Of a stretch of DNA of 64,000 nt, positions 9,598-17,733 are shown piece by piece. Made by a program: the position numbers and the translations under genes. Source of the DNA: Lachnospiraceae bacterium (lineage in GTDB: Bacteria; Bacillota; Clostridia; Lachnospirales; Lachnospiraceae); assembly GCA_017540605.1 (NCBI GenBank), contig JAFYAS010000057.1:31993-95992 (forward strand). Reading direction: 5' to 3'. The notes below the pieces were generated by a model. The model was not told the origin of the DNA. It did not search any database and saw nothing but the letters and a program-made list of their open reading frames with translations. Every line of letters begins with the position of its first letter. Positions within the stretch are counted from its first letter, which is position 1.

Positions 9598-9653
9598 TAT
9601 TTACTAAGGTAAAAACTTGAATTACACAACCTAAGAGAAGTGTATTAAAAAAG

Positions 9654-9696
9654 AGCGTGCCTGTTCGGCAATACGTCCTACAGGCACGCTATTTTT
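9654..9696 (+). terminator. Terminator-like hairpin between binding protein and permease genes
   Basis: A perfect 11-bp stem (AGCGTGCCTGT at 9654-9664 with ACAGGCACGCT at 9680-9690) is followed by ATTTTT. In this position it most likely acts as a partial terminator that sets the high binding-protein to permease ratio. The inverted transporter copy keeps nearly the same hairpin. Confidence 0.85.
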
Positions 9697-9790
9697 AACT
9701 AAGTGACCGTATCCGGCACGGTTGAAACATTATGTGTTTTGAATAGTCGGGTGAAAAGTATTTTTAACTATAATTGTGGAGGTGGAATAC

Positions 9791-10702
9791 ATGAAAAACG
9801 GGAAGTCAGGAACGATTGTAAGATACAACCGCTGGGCTTATATATTCCTAATCCCTTTCATGCTAGTATTCATCATATTCCAATTGGTTCCCCTGGTAAC
9901 AACTATTTATAACAGTTTCTTTGAGCATTACTTCTCAGGTCTTAAGGAGATTGGCCCTAACTTTGTTGGCTTGGCTAACTATGGCGAGTTGTTCAAGGGC
10001 GGAGACATATTGAAATATTTCGGTAATACGATGATCATGTGGGTTATGGGATTCATACCGCAGATATTGGTATCCCTTATTCTTGGAGCTTGGTTCTCCG
10101 ATCCCAGTCTTCGTTTGAAGGCGCAGCCGTTCTTTAAGACGGTTATATATCTTCCGAATCTGATCATGGCGTCAGCATTCTCAATGCTTTTCTTTACGCT
10201 TTTTGCTAATTCGGGTCCTATCAATCAGCTTTTAACAGGCTTAGGTATTTTCAAAGAGGCATATTCATTCATGTCTCATGTTGGAAGCGTTCGTGGTCTT
10301 GTTGCTGCCATGAACTTCCTTATGTGGTTCGGTAATACGACTATCCTGCTCATGGCAGGTATGCTTGGTATAGATACAGCGTTGTATGAAGCGGCAGAGG
10401 TTGATGGTGCTACATCATCACAGGTTTTCACAAAGATTACCCTTCCCCTTCTTAAACCTATTCTGATCTATGTTATGATTACATCACTTATCGGAGGTCT
10501 TCAGATGTTTGATGTACCTCAGATTCTTACAGATGGTGCAGGTGATCCCAACAGAACAAGTATGACACTCATCATGTTCCTTAATAAGCACTTGTACTCT
10601 AAGAACTATGGTATCGGTGGTGCGCTTTCAGTATGCTTGTTCTTTATCACAAGTATCCTTAGCTTCATAGTATTCAGAATCAACAGTGCAGGCGACAATT
10701 AA
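9791..10702 (+). CDS. Sugar ABC transporter permease (MalF/UgpA-like)
   Basis: A 303-aa integral membrane protein with about six helices. It has the inner-membrane-component EAA loop (YEAAEVDGATSSQVFTKITLPLLKP), which docks the ATPase. The ATG at 9791 is preferred over an upstream GTG because GGAGGTGG lies 5 bases before it. It is the first of two permeases for the upstream lipoprotein. The near-identical protein from 13520-14431 on the other strand differs at only a small fraction of residues. Confidence 0.93.
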   Translation: MKNGKSGTIVRYNRWAYIFLIPFMLVFIIFQLVPLVTTIYNSFFEHYFSGLKEIGPNFVGLANYGELFKGGDILKYFGNTMIMWVMGFIPQILVSLILGAWFSDPSLRLKAQPFFKTVIYLPNLIMASAFSMLFFTLFANSGPINQLLTGLGIFKEAYSFMSHVGSVRGLVAAMNFLMWFGNTTILLMAGMLGIDTALYEAAEVDGATSSQVFTKITLPLLKPILIYVMITSLIGGLQMFDVPQILTDGAGDPNRTSMTLIMFLNKHLYSKNYGIGGALSVCLFFITSILSFIVFRINSAGDN

Positions 10703-10718
10703 GGAGGTGTGATATAAG

Positions 10719-11573
10719 ATGGAAAAGAAAGAAAAAGGCTTAAGTGTTGGTACTCGTCGTACTATCGCTTATGTTGTACTCGTAATTATATCGTTCTTCT
10801 GCTTGTTCTGGTTCTATATGCTACTTATCAACTCAACACGTTCACACGCTGAGTTGGGTAGTGGATTCAGAGTGTTGCCCAGTACGTATTTGATCAAGAA
10901 CTTGACAGGCATGTTCAATGGTACAGTTCCTATCCTTAACGGTCTTTTGAATTCCGTTATCGTAGCAACCTGTACAGCGGCTCTTTCTGTATATTTCTCA
11001 ACACTTACAGCATTTGCTATACATGCCTATGATTTCAAGCTTAAGAAACCGTTGTTTACATTCATTCTTGCAATCATGATGATCCCTACTCAGGTTACTG
11101 CTCTTGGTTTCATTCAGTTGGTTCGTAAGATGAATCTTATGAACAGCTTTATACCACTTATCATCCCTTCAATAGCTGCTCCCATTACCTTCTTCTATTT
11201 GAAGCAGTATATGGAGACAGCGCTTCCTCATGAGCTTCTTGAGGCAGCAAGAATTGACGGTGCAGGAGAGTTGATGATCTTCAACAAGATCGCACTTCCT
11301 ATCATGGTACCCGGTATAGCAGTTCAGTTGATCTTTACATTCGTATCAAGCTGGAACAATTATTTCACTCCCGCTTTGGTACTTGTAGACGAAGATAAGA
11401 AGAAGACACTTCCTATTTTGATAGCTCTTCTGAGAGGAGCGGATTTCCTGAAGTTTGATATGGGTGTCGTTTATGTGACGATCGCGTTCTCAATCTTCCC
11501 TGTAGTAGTTGTTTACTTGCTGCTTTCAAAGTACATCGTTGGTGGTGTAGCTGTTGGAGCCGTAAAGGGTTAA
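10719..11573 (+). CDS. Sugar ABC transporter permease (MalG/UgpE-like)
   Basis: The 284-aa second permease has six predicted helices and the EAA loop LLEAARIDGAGELMIFNKIALP. It begins after AAGGAGGTG, 16 bases downstream of the first permease, so the two are translated together as the heterodimeric channel. VPGIAVQLIFTFVSSWNNY is typical of the MalG family. A strong terminator at 11590 ends the operon. The inverted copy at 12649-13503 is nearly identical. Confidence 0.93.
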   Translation: MEKKEKGLSVGTRRTIAYVVLVIISFFCLFWFYMLLINSTRSHAELGSGFRVLPSTYLIKNLTGMFNGTVPILNGLLNSVIVATCTAALSVYFSTLTAFAIHAYDFKLKKPLFTFILAIMMIPTQVTALGFIQLVRKMNLMNSFIPLIIPSIAAPITFFYLKQYMETALPHELLEAARIDGAGELMIFNKIALPIMVPGIAVQLIFTFVSSWNNYFTPALVLVDEDKKKTLPILIALLRGADFLKFDMGVVYVTIAFSIFPVVVVYLLLSKYIVGGVAVGAVKG

Positions 11574-11589
11574 TCAGGATTTTGACCAT

Positions 11590-11625
11590 AAAAAGAGGAC
11601 AGGCGTGTGCTTGTCCTCTTTTTTC
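11590..11625 (+). terminator. Terminator of the first sugar transporter operon
   Basis: A 12-bp stem (AAAAAGAGGACA at 11590-11601 with TGTCCTCTTTTT at 11612-11623) has a 10-nt loop and continues into T. A matching hairpin ends the inverted copy. Confidence 0.88.
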
Positions 11626-11633
11626 GTTTTTGG

Positions 11634-11662
11634 TTGAATATGACGGATAATTGTGGTATTAT
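11634..11662 (+). promoter_or_regulatory. Promoter for the DUF624 gene
   Basis: TTGAAT (11634-11639) and TATTAT (11657-11662) have 17-base spacing. The leader contains an 8-bp hairpin, GCGCATTC with GAATGCGC (11731-11750), just ahead of the ribosome site. Confidence 0.65.
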
Positions 11663-11774
11663 TTTCGTATGTGCGGTAAGGTGATCCGTTATGGTCAAAG
11701 AAGAATGATCATTAATCTTGTGATGAATAGGCGCATTCGGTGGAATGCGCTAAATTTTTAGGATGGAGTTATCT

Positions 11775-12443
11775 ATGGCTGAGAACAATAACACGCAGAA
11801 AAAACCTAATATTATATTCAGATTTTTTGACAGATTCGGAGATTTGTTCGTTATAAACATACTATTTATAGTCTGTTCCATCCCGATCATAACAGCCGGC
11901 GCTTCTTTTTCAGCTATGCTCTATGTGACAAACAGGATGGTCATGAAAGAAGAAGGCAGGATATCAGAACTGTTTTTCAAAGGCTTTAAACAGAATTTTA
12001 AACTGGCAACTCCTTTATGGATCATAGTTCTTGCTATAGCCTACGGTGCTCACTTTTCATATCAGTGCTCTCTCGGAGTGACCGGTCAGACTGCCAATAT
12101 ATTTACCGGATTTACCGCATTACTGCTGATAGTATTAACCTTCCTGCTTCCACTGTTATTTCCACTTGTTGCACGATATGACAATACCGTCGGAAGAACG
12201 CTGATCAATTCACTGGTACTTTCCATCACCCATATAAAGCTTTGGATTAAGATCGTGATCATATGGATGGTTCCTATCATAATCTATTACATTAATATCC
12301 TGACGTTCTGGTACACCTGGTACCTTTGGATACTGATACTTACAGCAATCCTTTCCTATACGACATCGATGTTGGTTAAACCCCTATATGATGAACTTGA
12401 AGCTGATCATAATGATGGCGAAGATAGTCAAGCGGAAAGCTAG
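11775..12443 (+). CDS. YesL-like DUF624 membrane protein
   Basis: A 222-aa membrane protein with about five helices. The N-terminal block FFDRFGDLFVINILFIVCSIP followed by ITAGASFSAM is the hallmark of the YesL/DUF624 family. Members are commonly encoded beside polysaccharide-type sugar ABC importers; their biochemical role is not established. The start at 11775 is chosen because GGATGGAG lies a few bases before it; an in-frame ATG at 11763 is possible. Only one copy exists, although the flanking transporter is duplicated, so it lies outside the duplicated segment. The C-terminus is acidic and cytoplasmic. Confidence 0.85.
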   Translation: MAENNNTQKKPNIIFRFFDRFGDLFVINILFIVCSIPIITAGASFSAMLYVTNRMVMKEEGRISELFFKGFKQNFKLATPLWIIVLAIAYGAHFSYQCSLGVTGQTANIFTGFTALLLIVLTFLLPLLFPLVARYDNTVGRTLINSLVLSITHIKLWIKIVIIWMVPIIIYYINILTFWYTWYLWILILTAILSYTTSMLVKPLYDELEADHNDGEDSQAES

Positions 12444-12598
12444 CCTGATGTGATTTCTATTCGTCAGACCAGAGGTTTGCTTCCAGCTTCCTTCAGATTC
12501 CGCCTCACGATGGACACCCTTGCTGTTCAGCTATACACTTCCCACTATCTGGGCGTGCTCGGGACTTGCACCCGTTAGAGCGCGCCCATGGCGCGCAA
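12444..12598 (-). mobile_element. Remnant of the 5' part of a group II intron
   Basis: Read on the minus strand, this gene-free stretch has the typical start of a bacterial group II intron RNA. GGGCGCGCTCTAACGGGTGC and AAGTCCCGAGC come first. GCGGAATCTGAAGGAAGC, GCAAACCTCTGGTCTGACGA and AATCACATCAGGC follow, which are conserved parts of domain I. No reverse transcriptase and no domain V follow; the sequence runs directly into the end of the DUF624 gene. It is therefore a fragment of about 155 nt left by deletion or incomplete insertion. The family assignment is from memory of the conserved blocks. Confidence 0.65.
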
Positions 12599-12600
12599 AC

Positions 12601-12635
12601 AAAAAAGAGGACAAGCCGCGCTTGTCCTCTTTTTT
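12601..12635 (-). terminator. Terminator of the inverted sugar transporter copy (works on both strands)
   Basis: A 14-bp perfect stem (AAAAAGAGGACAAG at 12602-12615 with CTTGTCCTCTTTTT at 12621-12634) has a CCGCG loop. It is symmetric enough to stop transcripts from both directions. Confidence 0.85.
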
Positions 12636-12648
12636 ATTGATATTCCTT

Positions 12649-13503
12649 TTAACCCTTTACGGCTCCTACAGCTACACCACCAACGATGTATTTAGAAAGC
12701 AACAGATAAACTACCACTACAGGGAAAATTGAGAATGCGATCGTCATGTAAACGATACCCATATCAAATTTCAAAAAGTCTGCTGCACGGAGCATTGCTA
12801 TAAGTATAGGAAGTGTCTTTTTCTTATCATTATCCACAAGTACCAATGCGGGAGTGAAGTAATTGTTCCAGCTTGATACGAATGTGAAGATCAACTGAAC
12901 TGCTATACCGGGTACCATGATAGGAAGAGCGATCTTGTTGAAGATCGTTATCTCGCTGGCACCGTCAATTCTTGCTGCCTCAAGAAGTTCATGAGGAAGT
13001 GCTGTCTCCATATACTGCTTCAGATAGAAGAAGGTTATAGGAGCTGCAATAGCAGGAATGATAAGTGGTATAAAGCTGTTCATAAGGTTCATCTTACGGA
13101 TCAACTGAATGAAACCAAGAGCAGTTACCTGAGTAGGGATCATCATGATCGCAAGAATGAATGTGAACAACGGTTTCTTAAGCTTAAAATCATATGCATG
13201 TATAGCGAACGCTGTCAATGTAGAAAAGTATACAGAAAGCGCTGCTGTACAGGTTGCCACTATAACTGAATTCAACAATCCGTTAAGTATCGGCTGAGTA
13301 CCATTTAACATACCTTTAAGGTTTGCTATCATATATCCGCCGGGAATCAGTCTGAAACCTCGTCCTAACTCAGCATGTGAACGTGTTGAGTTGATAAGCA
13401 GCATATAAAACCAGAATAAACATAGGAACGATATGATCGCAAGTACGACATAAGCGATAGTTCGGCGTGTTCCAACACTTAAGCCTTTTTCTTTCTTTTC
13501 CAT
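12649..13503 (-). CDS. Sugar ABC transporter permease (MalG-like), second copy
   Basis: This 284-aa protein is nearly identical to the permease at 10719-11573, with the same start MEKKEKGLSVGTRRTIAYVV and the same EAA loop region. Differences cluster in the first extracytoplasmic loop (GRGFRLIPGGYMIANLKGML here, GSGFRVLPSTYLIKNLTGMF in the first copy). Such change could alter interaction with the binding protein. Because the promoter and the binding-protein start of this copy have been removed by the conjugative element at 15981, expression now depends on readthrough or an unseen promoter. Confidence 0.92.
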   Translation of the reverse strand: MEKKEKGLSVGTRRTIAYVVLAIISFLCLFWFYMLLINSTRSHAELGRGFRLIPGGYMIANLKGMLNGTQPILNGLLNSVIVATCTAALSVYFSTLTAFAIHAYDFKLKKPLFTFILAIMMIPTQVTALGFIQLIRKMNLMNSFIPLIIPAIAAPITFFYLKQYMETALPHELLEAARIDGASEITIFNKIALPIMVPGIAVQLIFTFVSSWNNYFTPALVLVDNDKKKTLPILIAMLRAADFLKFDMGIVYMTIAFSIFPVVVVYLLLSKYIVGGVAVGAVKG

Positions 13504-13519
13504 CTTATATCACACCTCC

Positions 13520-14431
13520 CTAATTGTCGCCTGCATTGTTGATCCTGAATACTATGAAGCTTAGGATACTTGTGATAAAGAACAAGCATACTGAGAGTGC
13601 ACCACCGATACCATAGTTCTTCGAGAACAGGTGCTTATTGAGGAACATGATCAAAGTCATGCTGGATCTCATAGGATCACCTGAACCATTGGTAAGTATC
13701 TGAGGTACATCGAACATCTGAAGACCTCCGATAAGTGATGTAATCATAACATAGATCAGAATTGGCTTAAGAAGAGGGAGAGTGATCTTGGTGAACACCT
13801 GTGATGATGTAGCACCATCAACCTCTGCCGCTTCATACAACGCAGTATCTATACCAAGCATACCTGCCATGAGCAGGATAGTCGTATTACCGAACCACAT
13901 AAGGAAGTTCATGGCAGCAACAAGACCGCGCACGCTTCCTACATGAGACATGAATGAATATGCCTCTTTGAAAACACCCAAGCCTGTTAAAAGCTGGTTG
14001 ATAGGACCCGTATCTGCAAACAGTGTGAAGAATAGCATAGAGAATGCTGACGCCATAATAAGATTCGGGAGATAAATAACCGTCTTAAAGAACGGTTGAG
14101 CCTTCAGACGAAGACTGGGATCGGAGAACCATGCTCCGAGAATGAGAGATACCAAAATCTGCGGTATGAATCCCAATATCCACATGATCATAGTATTACC
14201 AAAATATTTCAACAAGTCCCCGCCCTTGAACAATTCGCCATAATTTGCAAGACCGGCAAAATTAGGACCGATCTCTTTAAGACCTGACATATAGTGCTCG
14301 AAGAAGCTGTTGTAAATGGTATTTACCAGGGGGATAAGCTGGAATACTATAAATACTACCATGAATGGGATTAGAAATATGTAAGCCCAACGGTTGTATC
14401 TGACAATCGTTCCTGACTTCCCGTTTTTCAT
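13520..14431 (-). CDS. Sugar ABC transporter permease (MalF-like), second copy
   Basis: The 303-aa protein closely matches the product of 9791-10702, including the EAA segment and the start MKNGKSGTIVRYNRWAYIF. The ATG at 14431 follows GGAGGTGG, exactly as in the other copy. It overlaps nothing and lies 16 bases before its partner permease. The copy is intact, while the binding-protein gene upstream is truncated. Confidence 0.92.
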   Translation of the reverse strand: MKNGKSGTIVRYNRWAYIFLIPFMVVFIVFQLIPLVNTIYNSFFEHYMSGLKEIGPNFAGLANYGELFKGGDLLKYFGNTMIMWILGFIPQILVSLILGAWFSDPSLRLKAQPFFKTVIYLPNLIMASAFSMLFFTLFADTGPINQLLTGLGVFKEAYSFMSHVGSVRGLVAAMNFLMWFGNTTILLMAGMLGIDTALYEAAEVDGATSSQVFTKITLPLLKPILIYVMITSLIGGLQMFDVPQILTNGSGDPMRSSMTLIMFLNKHLFSKNYGIGGALSVCLFFITSILSFIVFRINNAGDN

Positions 14432-14507
14432 GTATTCCACCTCCACAATTATAGTCTACAATTTGTTTTACCCGACTTAGTCAAGTGTGTCGGATCAGAT
14501 AGTTAGT

Positions 14508-14551
14508 TAAAAATAGCGTGCCTGCAGGACGTAATGCCGAACAGGCACGCT
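14508..14551 (-). terminator. Terminator-like hairpin in the inverted transporter copy
   Basis: A 10-bp stem (AGCGTGCCTG at 14515-14524 with CAGGCACGCT at 14542-14551) is followed on the minus strand by ATTTTT. It corresponds to the hairpin at 9654-9696 after the first binding-protein gene. Confidence 0.8.
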
Positions 14552-14607
14552 CTTTTTTAATACACTTCTCTTAGGTTGTGTAATTCAAGTTTTTCCTAAG
14601 TTAATTC

Positions 14608-15980
14608 TTACTCGGGAACGTTAAGCTCAGGATACTTCTCCTTTACAGCCTTGTAGAACTGTGAAAGTGCCTCTTCCTTAGAAGCGTTACCATCAAAGTA
14701 GTTCTTCATAGCCTTCTGGAACTCTTCGTTACATCCCTGATCGTATGCAGACTGCTTAAGAACGATCTTGTCAGCACCTGCTGCGAACATTCCAAGAGGA
14801 TTCTGGCCACCAAGAGGAGCAAATGCATATGAATCATCTGTAGCAGCCTTCTCCATAGCGGGCTTATTGTTAACGAAGTCATTGTCCTTCTTAACGATAT
14901 CTGTCATGATTGTCTCGTCTGTTGTCATCTTTCTCATGATATCAGCGATGAGTGCAGGGTTATCAGTACCCTTTGCAGCAGCGATCCATGTACCGCCCCA
15001 ATAGAAGCCCATAGGACCTTCGCAAGCGCCCCAGCCGCCCTTAGCAGCTACTGACTCAGCGTCATCAGCATGCATAGAGAAGTTGATCAACCATGCGGGA
15101 CCAAAGTAGCAGAATGTCTTTCCATCAGGATACATTCCCTTGTTCCAGTCATCTGACCAGAGATCAGCAGTAGTTGTCTGCTTAGCATCTACCATTGCCT
15201 TAGACTTGTCAACCCACTCCATGATACCGTCATCGATCTGAAGTGTGTCGTTCTCTACCCAAAGCTTAGAAGCGTTGTTAGAGTATACACGGAATGAATC
15301 GTTGGTTGTTGACTGCATAAGGTAACCCTTAGCCTGTACCTCTGCAGCCGCTGCATAGTACTTGTCCCAAGAATCGAGCTTAGCACCTACTTCAGCAGGA
15401 TCGTCAGTTCCCCATACATCCTTAGCAATCTCACGGTTGTAGATAAGAACACCGGGACATCCCTGCCAAGAAACACCCTTAAGTGATCCGTCAGAAGCAG
15501 TCATGACATCCTTGGTATAACCATACTGGTTAGAAAGCTCATCCATTGTGATACCAAGATCTGTAACAGGAAGTGTAACATCCTCATCTACATACTTGAG
15601 TGCGTAGTCAGCCTCTACGAGGAAGAGGTCGATCCTCTCGTCCTCAGCTGCACTCTCATTGCCGGGAAGCTTTGAATCAAGGTTATCCTGATAAGCATTT
15701 CCCTCGTTAGGAGTGATGGTGAATACTACATCGATATCACCGATCTTACCATGTGTTGCATCAACCTTCTCATATCCGGGATAGTGATCCTCAAGACGTG
15801 ACTTGAACTCCTCGTTCCAGCATGAGATGTTAAGAACCTTACCATCATTAGCGATGTCGGGCTTCTCAGCTGCTGCTTCAGTGGTATCCTCAGCTGCTGT
15901 TGTGTCCTCATCACTAGCTGCTGCAGTAGTATCCTCAGCAGCAGTTGTCTCGCCATCCTTAGGTGCCTCTGTTGTTGTAG
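14608..15980 (-). pseudogene. Substrate-binding lipoprotein, second copy, 5' end removed by element insertion
   Basis: The frame is open from about 15980 to the stop at 14608 and matches the lipoprotein at 8128-9597 from its TTTEAPKDGE linker to the C-terminal PELNVPE. The first 30 or so residues, including the signal peptide, lipid cysteine, ribosome site and promoter, are missing. Beyond 15980 the frame continues into element sequence until a stop without meeting any start codon; the first in-frame ATG is at 15546, inside the mature protein. Differences from the first copy lie mainly in the linker and in one surface stretch (NEGNAYQDNLDSKLPGNESA). The missing part should lie beyond the element's other end. 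Confidence 0.88.
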
Positions 15981-16045
15981 AATAGGTGCAGATATTTGGA
16001 AAGCTGATGGCAGCTTGCTCTTGTTTTTTGCTTGCTACTAAAATG

Positions 16046-16912
16046 CTACTGTTGTAAGCAGTTTTCTTCGTTTAGTTTTTCCAAAGCATCAATTATCTCA
16101 TTTTGCTTGTGTGGCAACATATGTGAATAAATGTTTAGTGTGGTGGATACATTTTCATGTCCCAGTCGTCTTGAGACAGTAACTATATCAAAGCCTTGGC
16201 TTATCAAAAGACTTGCATGAGAGTGTCTGAGATCGTGAATACGTATATGCTTTACATCACTTATTTTGCAGCCTCTATCCATTTCATGTATAAGAAGTGA
16301 GTTTGTGAAGGGAAATAATCTGTCGTCCTTAAGGGTTTTTGTAGATGCAATATATTCCCTGATTTCGTCTAAAAGAAATTGGGGTATCGGAACATTACGA
16401 CGGCTCTTTTTGGTTTTTGGAGGATTGATTATGTCCTTTCCGTATAGCCGTGTATAGGTTTTTGTTATGGATATATGACCGTTTTGTATATCTATATCCT
16501 TGGGGGTGAGAGCCAAAAGCTCGCCTTCTCTTATTCCTGTCCAATAAAGTATCTCAAAACATAAAAAGGAATGCTTTTTGTTGCTAATAGCCCTTCTGAA
16601 TCTTGTATATTCCTCCGGACGCCAATAGTTCATTTCGTTTGCGGCTCCGCTTCCTATACTGCCTGCGATGGTACAAGGATTTGCTGATAAACCATAATAT
16701 TTCACAGCGTAATTGAATACCGCAGAAAGCTGATTGTTGATCGATTTTAGGTAGGTGGATGAATATTTTTTTTCGGATATGCTGTTTTGCCAGGTCCTTA
16801 TATCAGCAGCAGAAATCTCAGAGATTGTTTTTTGCTTAAAGTATGGCAGAATATGTAATCTCAGGATGTGCTGTTTGGTGTCTAGAGTTGTTTCTCTGAG
16901 TCTTGGAGTCAT
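16046..16912 (-). CDS. Tyrosine recombinase/integrase, N-terminally shortened
   Basis: The 288-aa product has a SAM-like core-binding domain (about residues 8-85) and a catalytic domain. The catalytic domain has the arginine in WTGIREGELL, the HDLRHSHASLL box, the GHENVSTTLNIYSH stretch with its second conserved histidine, and the nucleophile Tyr in NIYSH. Tn916-type integrases are about 380-400 aa and begin with an arm-binding domain that is absent here. The frame stays open upstream (TELTISKLVDIYLKD precedes the ATG at 16912) but no start codon or ribosome site is seen there. Beyond about 16975 it enters a hairpin. This suggests a 5' deletion, so activity is doubtful. The catalytic residues are intact. 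Confidence 0.85.
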   Translation of the reverse strand: MTPRLRETTLDTKQHILRLHILPYFKQKTISEISAADIRTWQNSISEKKYSSTYLKSINNQLSAVFNYAVKYYGLSANPCTIAGSIGSGAANEMNYWRPEEYTRFRRAISNKKHSFLCFEILYWTGIREGELLALTPKDIDIQNGHISITKTYTRLYGKDIINPPKTKKSRRNVPIPQFLLDEIREYIASTKTLKDDRLFPFTNSLLIHEMDRGCKISDVKHIRIHDLRHSHASLLISQGFDIVTVSRRLGHENVSTTLNIYSHMLPHKQNEIIDALEKLNEENCLQQ

Positions 16913-16974
16913 ATCCTTAAGATATATATCTACGAGTTTAGAAATAGTTAATTCTGTTGTGGTGCGTGTGATAT

Positions 16975-17043
16975 AATAAGGACAAATCAGAACAAAGCCG
17001 CATAAACAGTGGCTTCGGGAAGGTTTAGTCCTTATTATTTTTT
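16975..17043 (+). terminator. Long terminator-like hairpin upstream of the integrase
   Basis: Outer stem AATAAGGAC (16975-16983) pairs with GTCCTTATT (17028-17036). Inside is AAGCC with GGCTT. ATTTTTT follows on the plus strand. It resembles the hairpin at 17209-17270, which shares the AAATC and GGTTTAGTCC edges. Confidence 0.7.
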
Positions 17044-17167
17044 GGCATTTAAGTCAAGATTTTGGAAAAGGACAGCGCTGAAACCATCTAAAATCTCACA
17101 TTACCCATGATGCGTCAGGGAAACCGACGGGTTTCTTATATCGTGGGCAGGAGGTGAGTATAAGCTT

Positions 17168-17185
17168 ATGACGCAATGTTTGTAG
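17168..17185 (+). CDS. Five-codon leader peptide candidate MTQCL
   Basis: ATG ACG CAA TGT TTG TAG is preceded at a suitable distance by AGGAGGTG (17149-17156), a far stronger ribosome site than such a short frame needs. It ends 23 bases before a 14-bp terminator hairpin. A translated mini-frame just ahead of a terminator is the layout of transcription attenuators, as known for tet(M) in Tn916. The peptide itself has no recognised function. Confidence 0.45.
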   Translation: MTQCL

Positions 17186-17208
17186 TTATAATATGAATGC
17201 ATTGATAT

Positions 17209-17270
17209 AGGGACTAAATCAGTTTGCAGAATAAAACTATCTGCTGTCTGGTTTAGTCCCTTTTTATTTT
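17209..17270 (+). terminator. Attenuator-like terminator hairpin
   Basis: AGGGACTAAATCAG (17209-17222) pairs with CTGGTTTAGTCCCT (17248-17261) over 14 bp with one G-U. An inner GCAGA/TCTGC stem lies within it. A T-rich tail follows. It stands between the leader peptide and a small membrane-protein gene. Confidence 0.82.
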
Positions 17271-17290
17271 TGGAAAGCGAGGTGGCGACT

Positions 17291-17467
17291 ATGAGAACGA
17301 TATTTTTGGTAGCAGGGAAAGTGCTTATCTTTATACTGAAGATTATATGTAAGACAGCACTTGTGCTTGGAGCTTTGGCTTTATGTTCTGCAAAGATATT
17401 TCTCATGTTACTTATCTTGGTTGGACAGATAGCATTATGTTTTGTAAGACTTGGTGAATCTGTGTAA
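17291..17467 (+). CDS. Small membrane protein, 58 aa
   Basis: The product is almost entirely hydrophobic, with two likely membrane helices (about residues 4-22 and 25-50) and a short polar end RLGESV. The ATG at 17291 follows GAGG at 17279-17282. Small membrane proteins of unknown role are often found near this position in Clostridial conjugative elements. Its gene lies directly behind the attenuator-like hairpin, so its expression is probably conditional. No function can be assigned. Confidence 0.6.
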   Translation: MRTIFLVAGKVLIFILKIICKTALVLGALALCSAKIFLMLLILVGQIALCFVRLGESV

Positions 17468-17492
17468 GCAGTATTTGGAGAATGGGCAATTT

Positions 17493-17670
17493 TACGGATT
17501 TTTCAAATGAATGTGGGCATATATACGGATTATTATGGATTTTAGTAGTGTATTATTATAACTGTTGTGGAGATATTCCATTGATTCATACGGATATTTT
17601 TCAAAATCCGATATTAGCGGATTTATTCGTAAATCGTGGGCATTTCCACGTACAAAAGGGTATTGTACCC
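17493..17670 (+). repeat. Paired direct repeats and small hairpins before the structured RNA
   Basis: TACGGATTTTTCAAAT (17493-17508) recurs as TACGGATATTTTTCAAAAT (17589-17607), and GTGGGCAT occurs at 17513 and 17636. GGGTATTGTACCC (17658-17670) is a small hairpin, and ATGTCGAAC/GTTTGACAT form an interrupted palindrome at about 17684-17709. A 63-codon frame (17482-17673) overlaps the area but looks non-coding. The repeats could be protein-binding sites such as a partition centromere. Confidence 0.45.
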
Positions 17671-17733
17671 TGATATGATATATATGTCGAACGAAATGAG
17701 GTTTGACATACACTACAATTTAATAGTAGGCGT

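Larger units (their letters stand above)
8209..11625 (+). repeat. Left arm of a 3.4-kb inverted duplication
   Basis: Binding protein, hairpin, two permeases and terminator are repeated in opposite orientation at 12601-15980. The arms are about 1 kb apart. Large inverted repeats of this kind can flip the segment between them or be homogenised by gene conversion. Confidence 0.85.
12601..15980 (-). repeat. Right arm of the 3.4-kb inverted duplication
   Basis: This arm mirrors 8209-11625. It ends abruptly at the mobile-element junction, where homology to the first copy stops within a shared stretch ending CTACAACAACAGAG (minus strand). Confidence 0.85.

Noticed and set aside
12444..12600. Insertion sequence end or tRNA-like sequence
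   Set aside because: No transposase or cloverleaf is present, and the conserved blocks fit group II intron domain I better.
15726..15985. Frames on both strands over the lipoprotein linker
   Set aside because: These are out-of-frame readings of the EDTTAA-type repeat and give only low-complexity Ser/Ala/Val or Leu/Gln strings.
15976..15990. Direct-repeat target duplication at the left element end
   Set aside because: The right end is not identified, so no duplication can be confirmed.
17482..17673. 63-codon reading frame
   Set aside because: It overlaps direct repeats and hairpins, has a poorly placed ribosome site and an unlikely composition (many Tyr, Ile, His).
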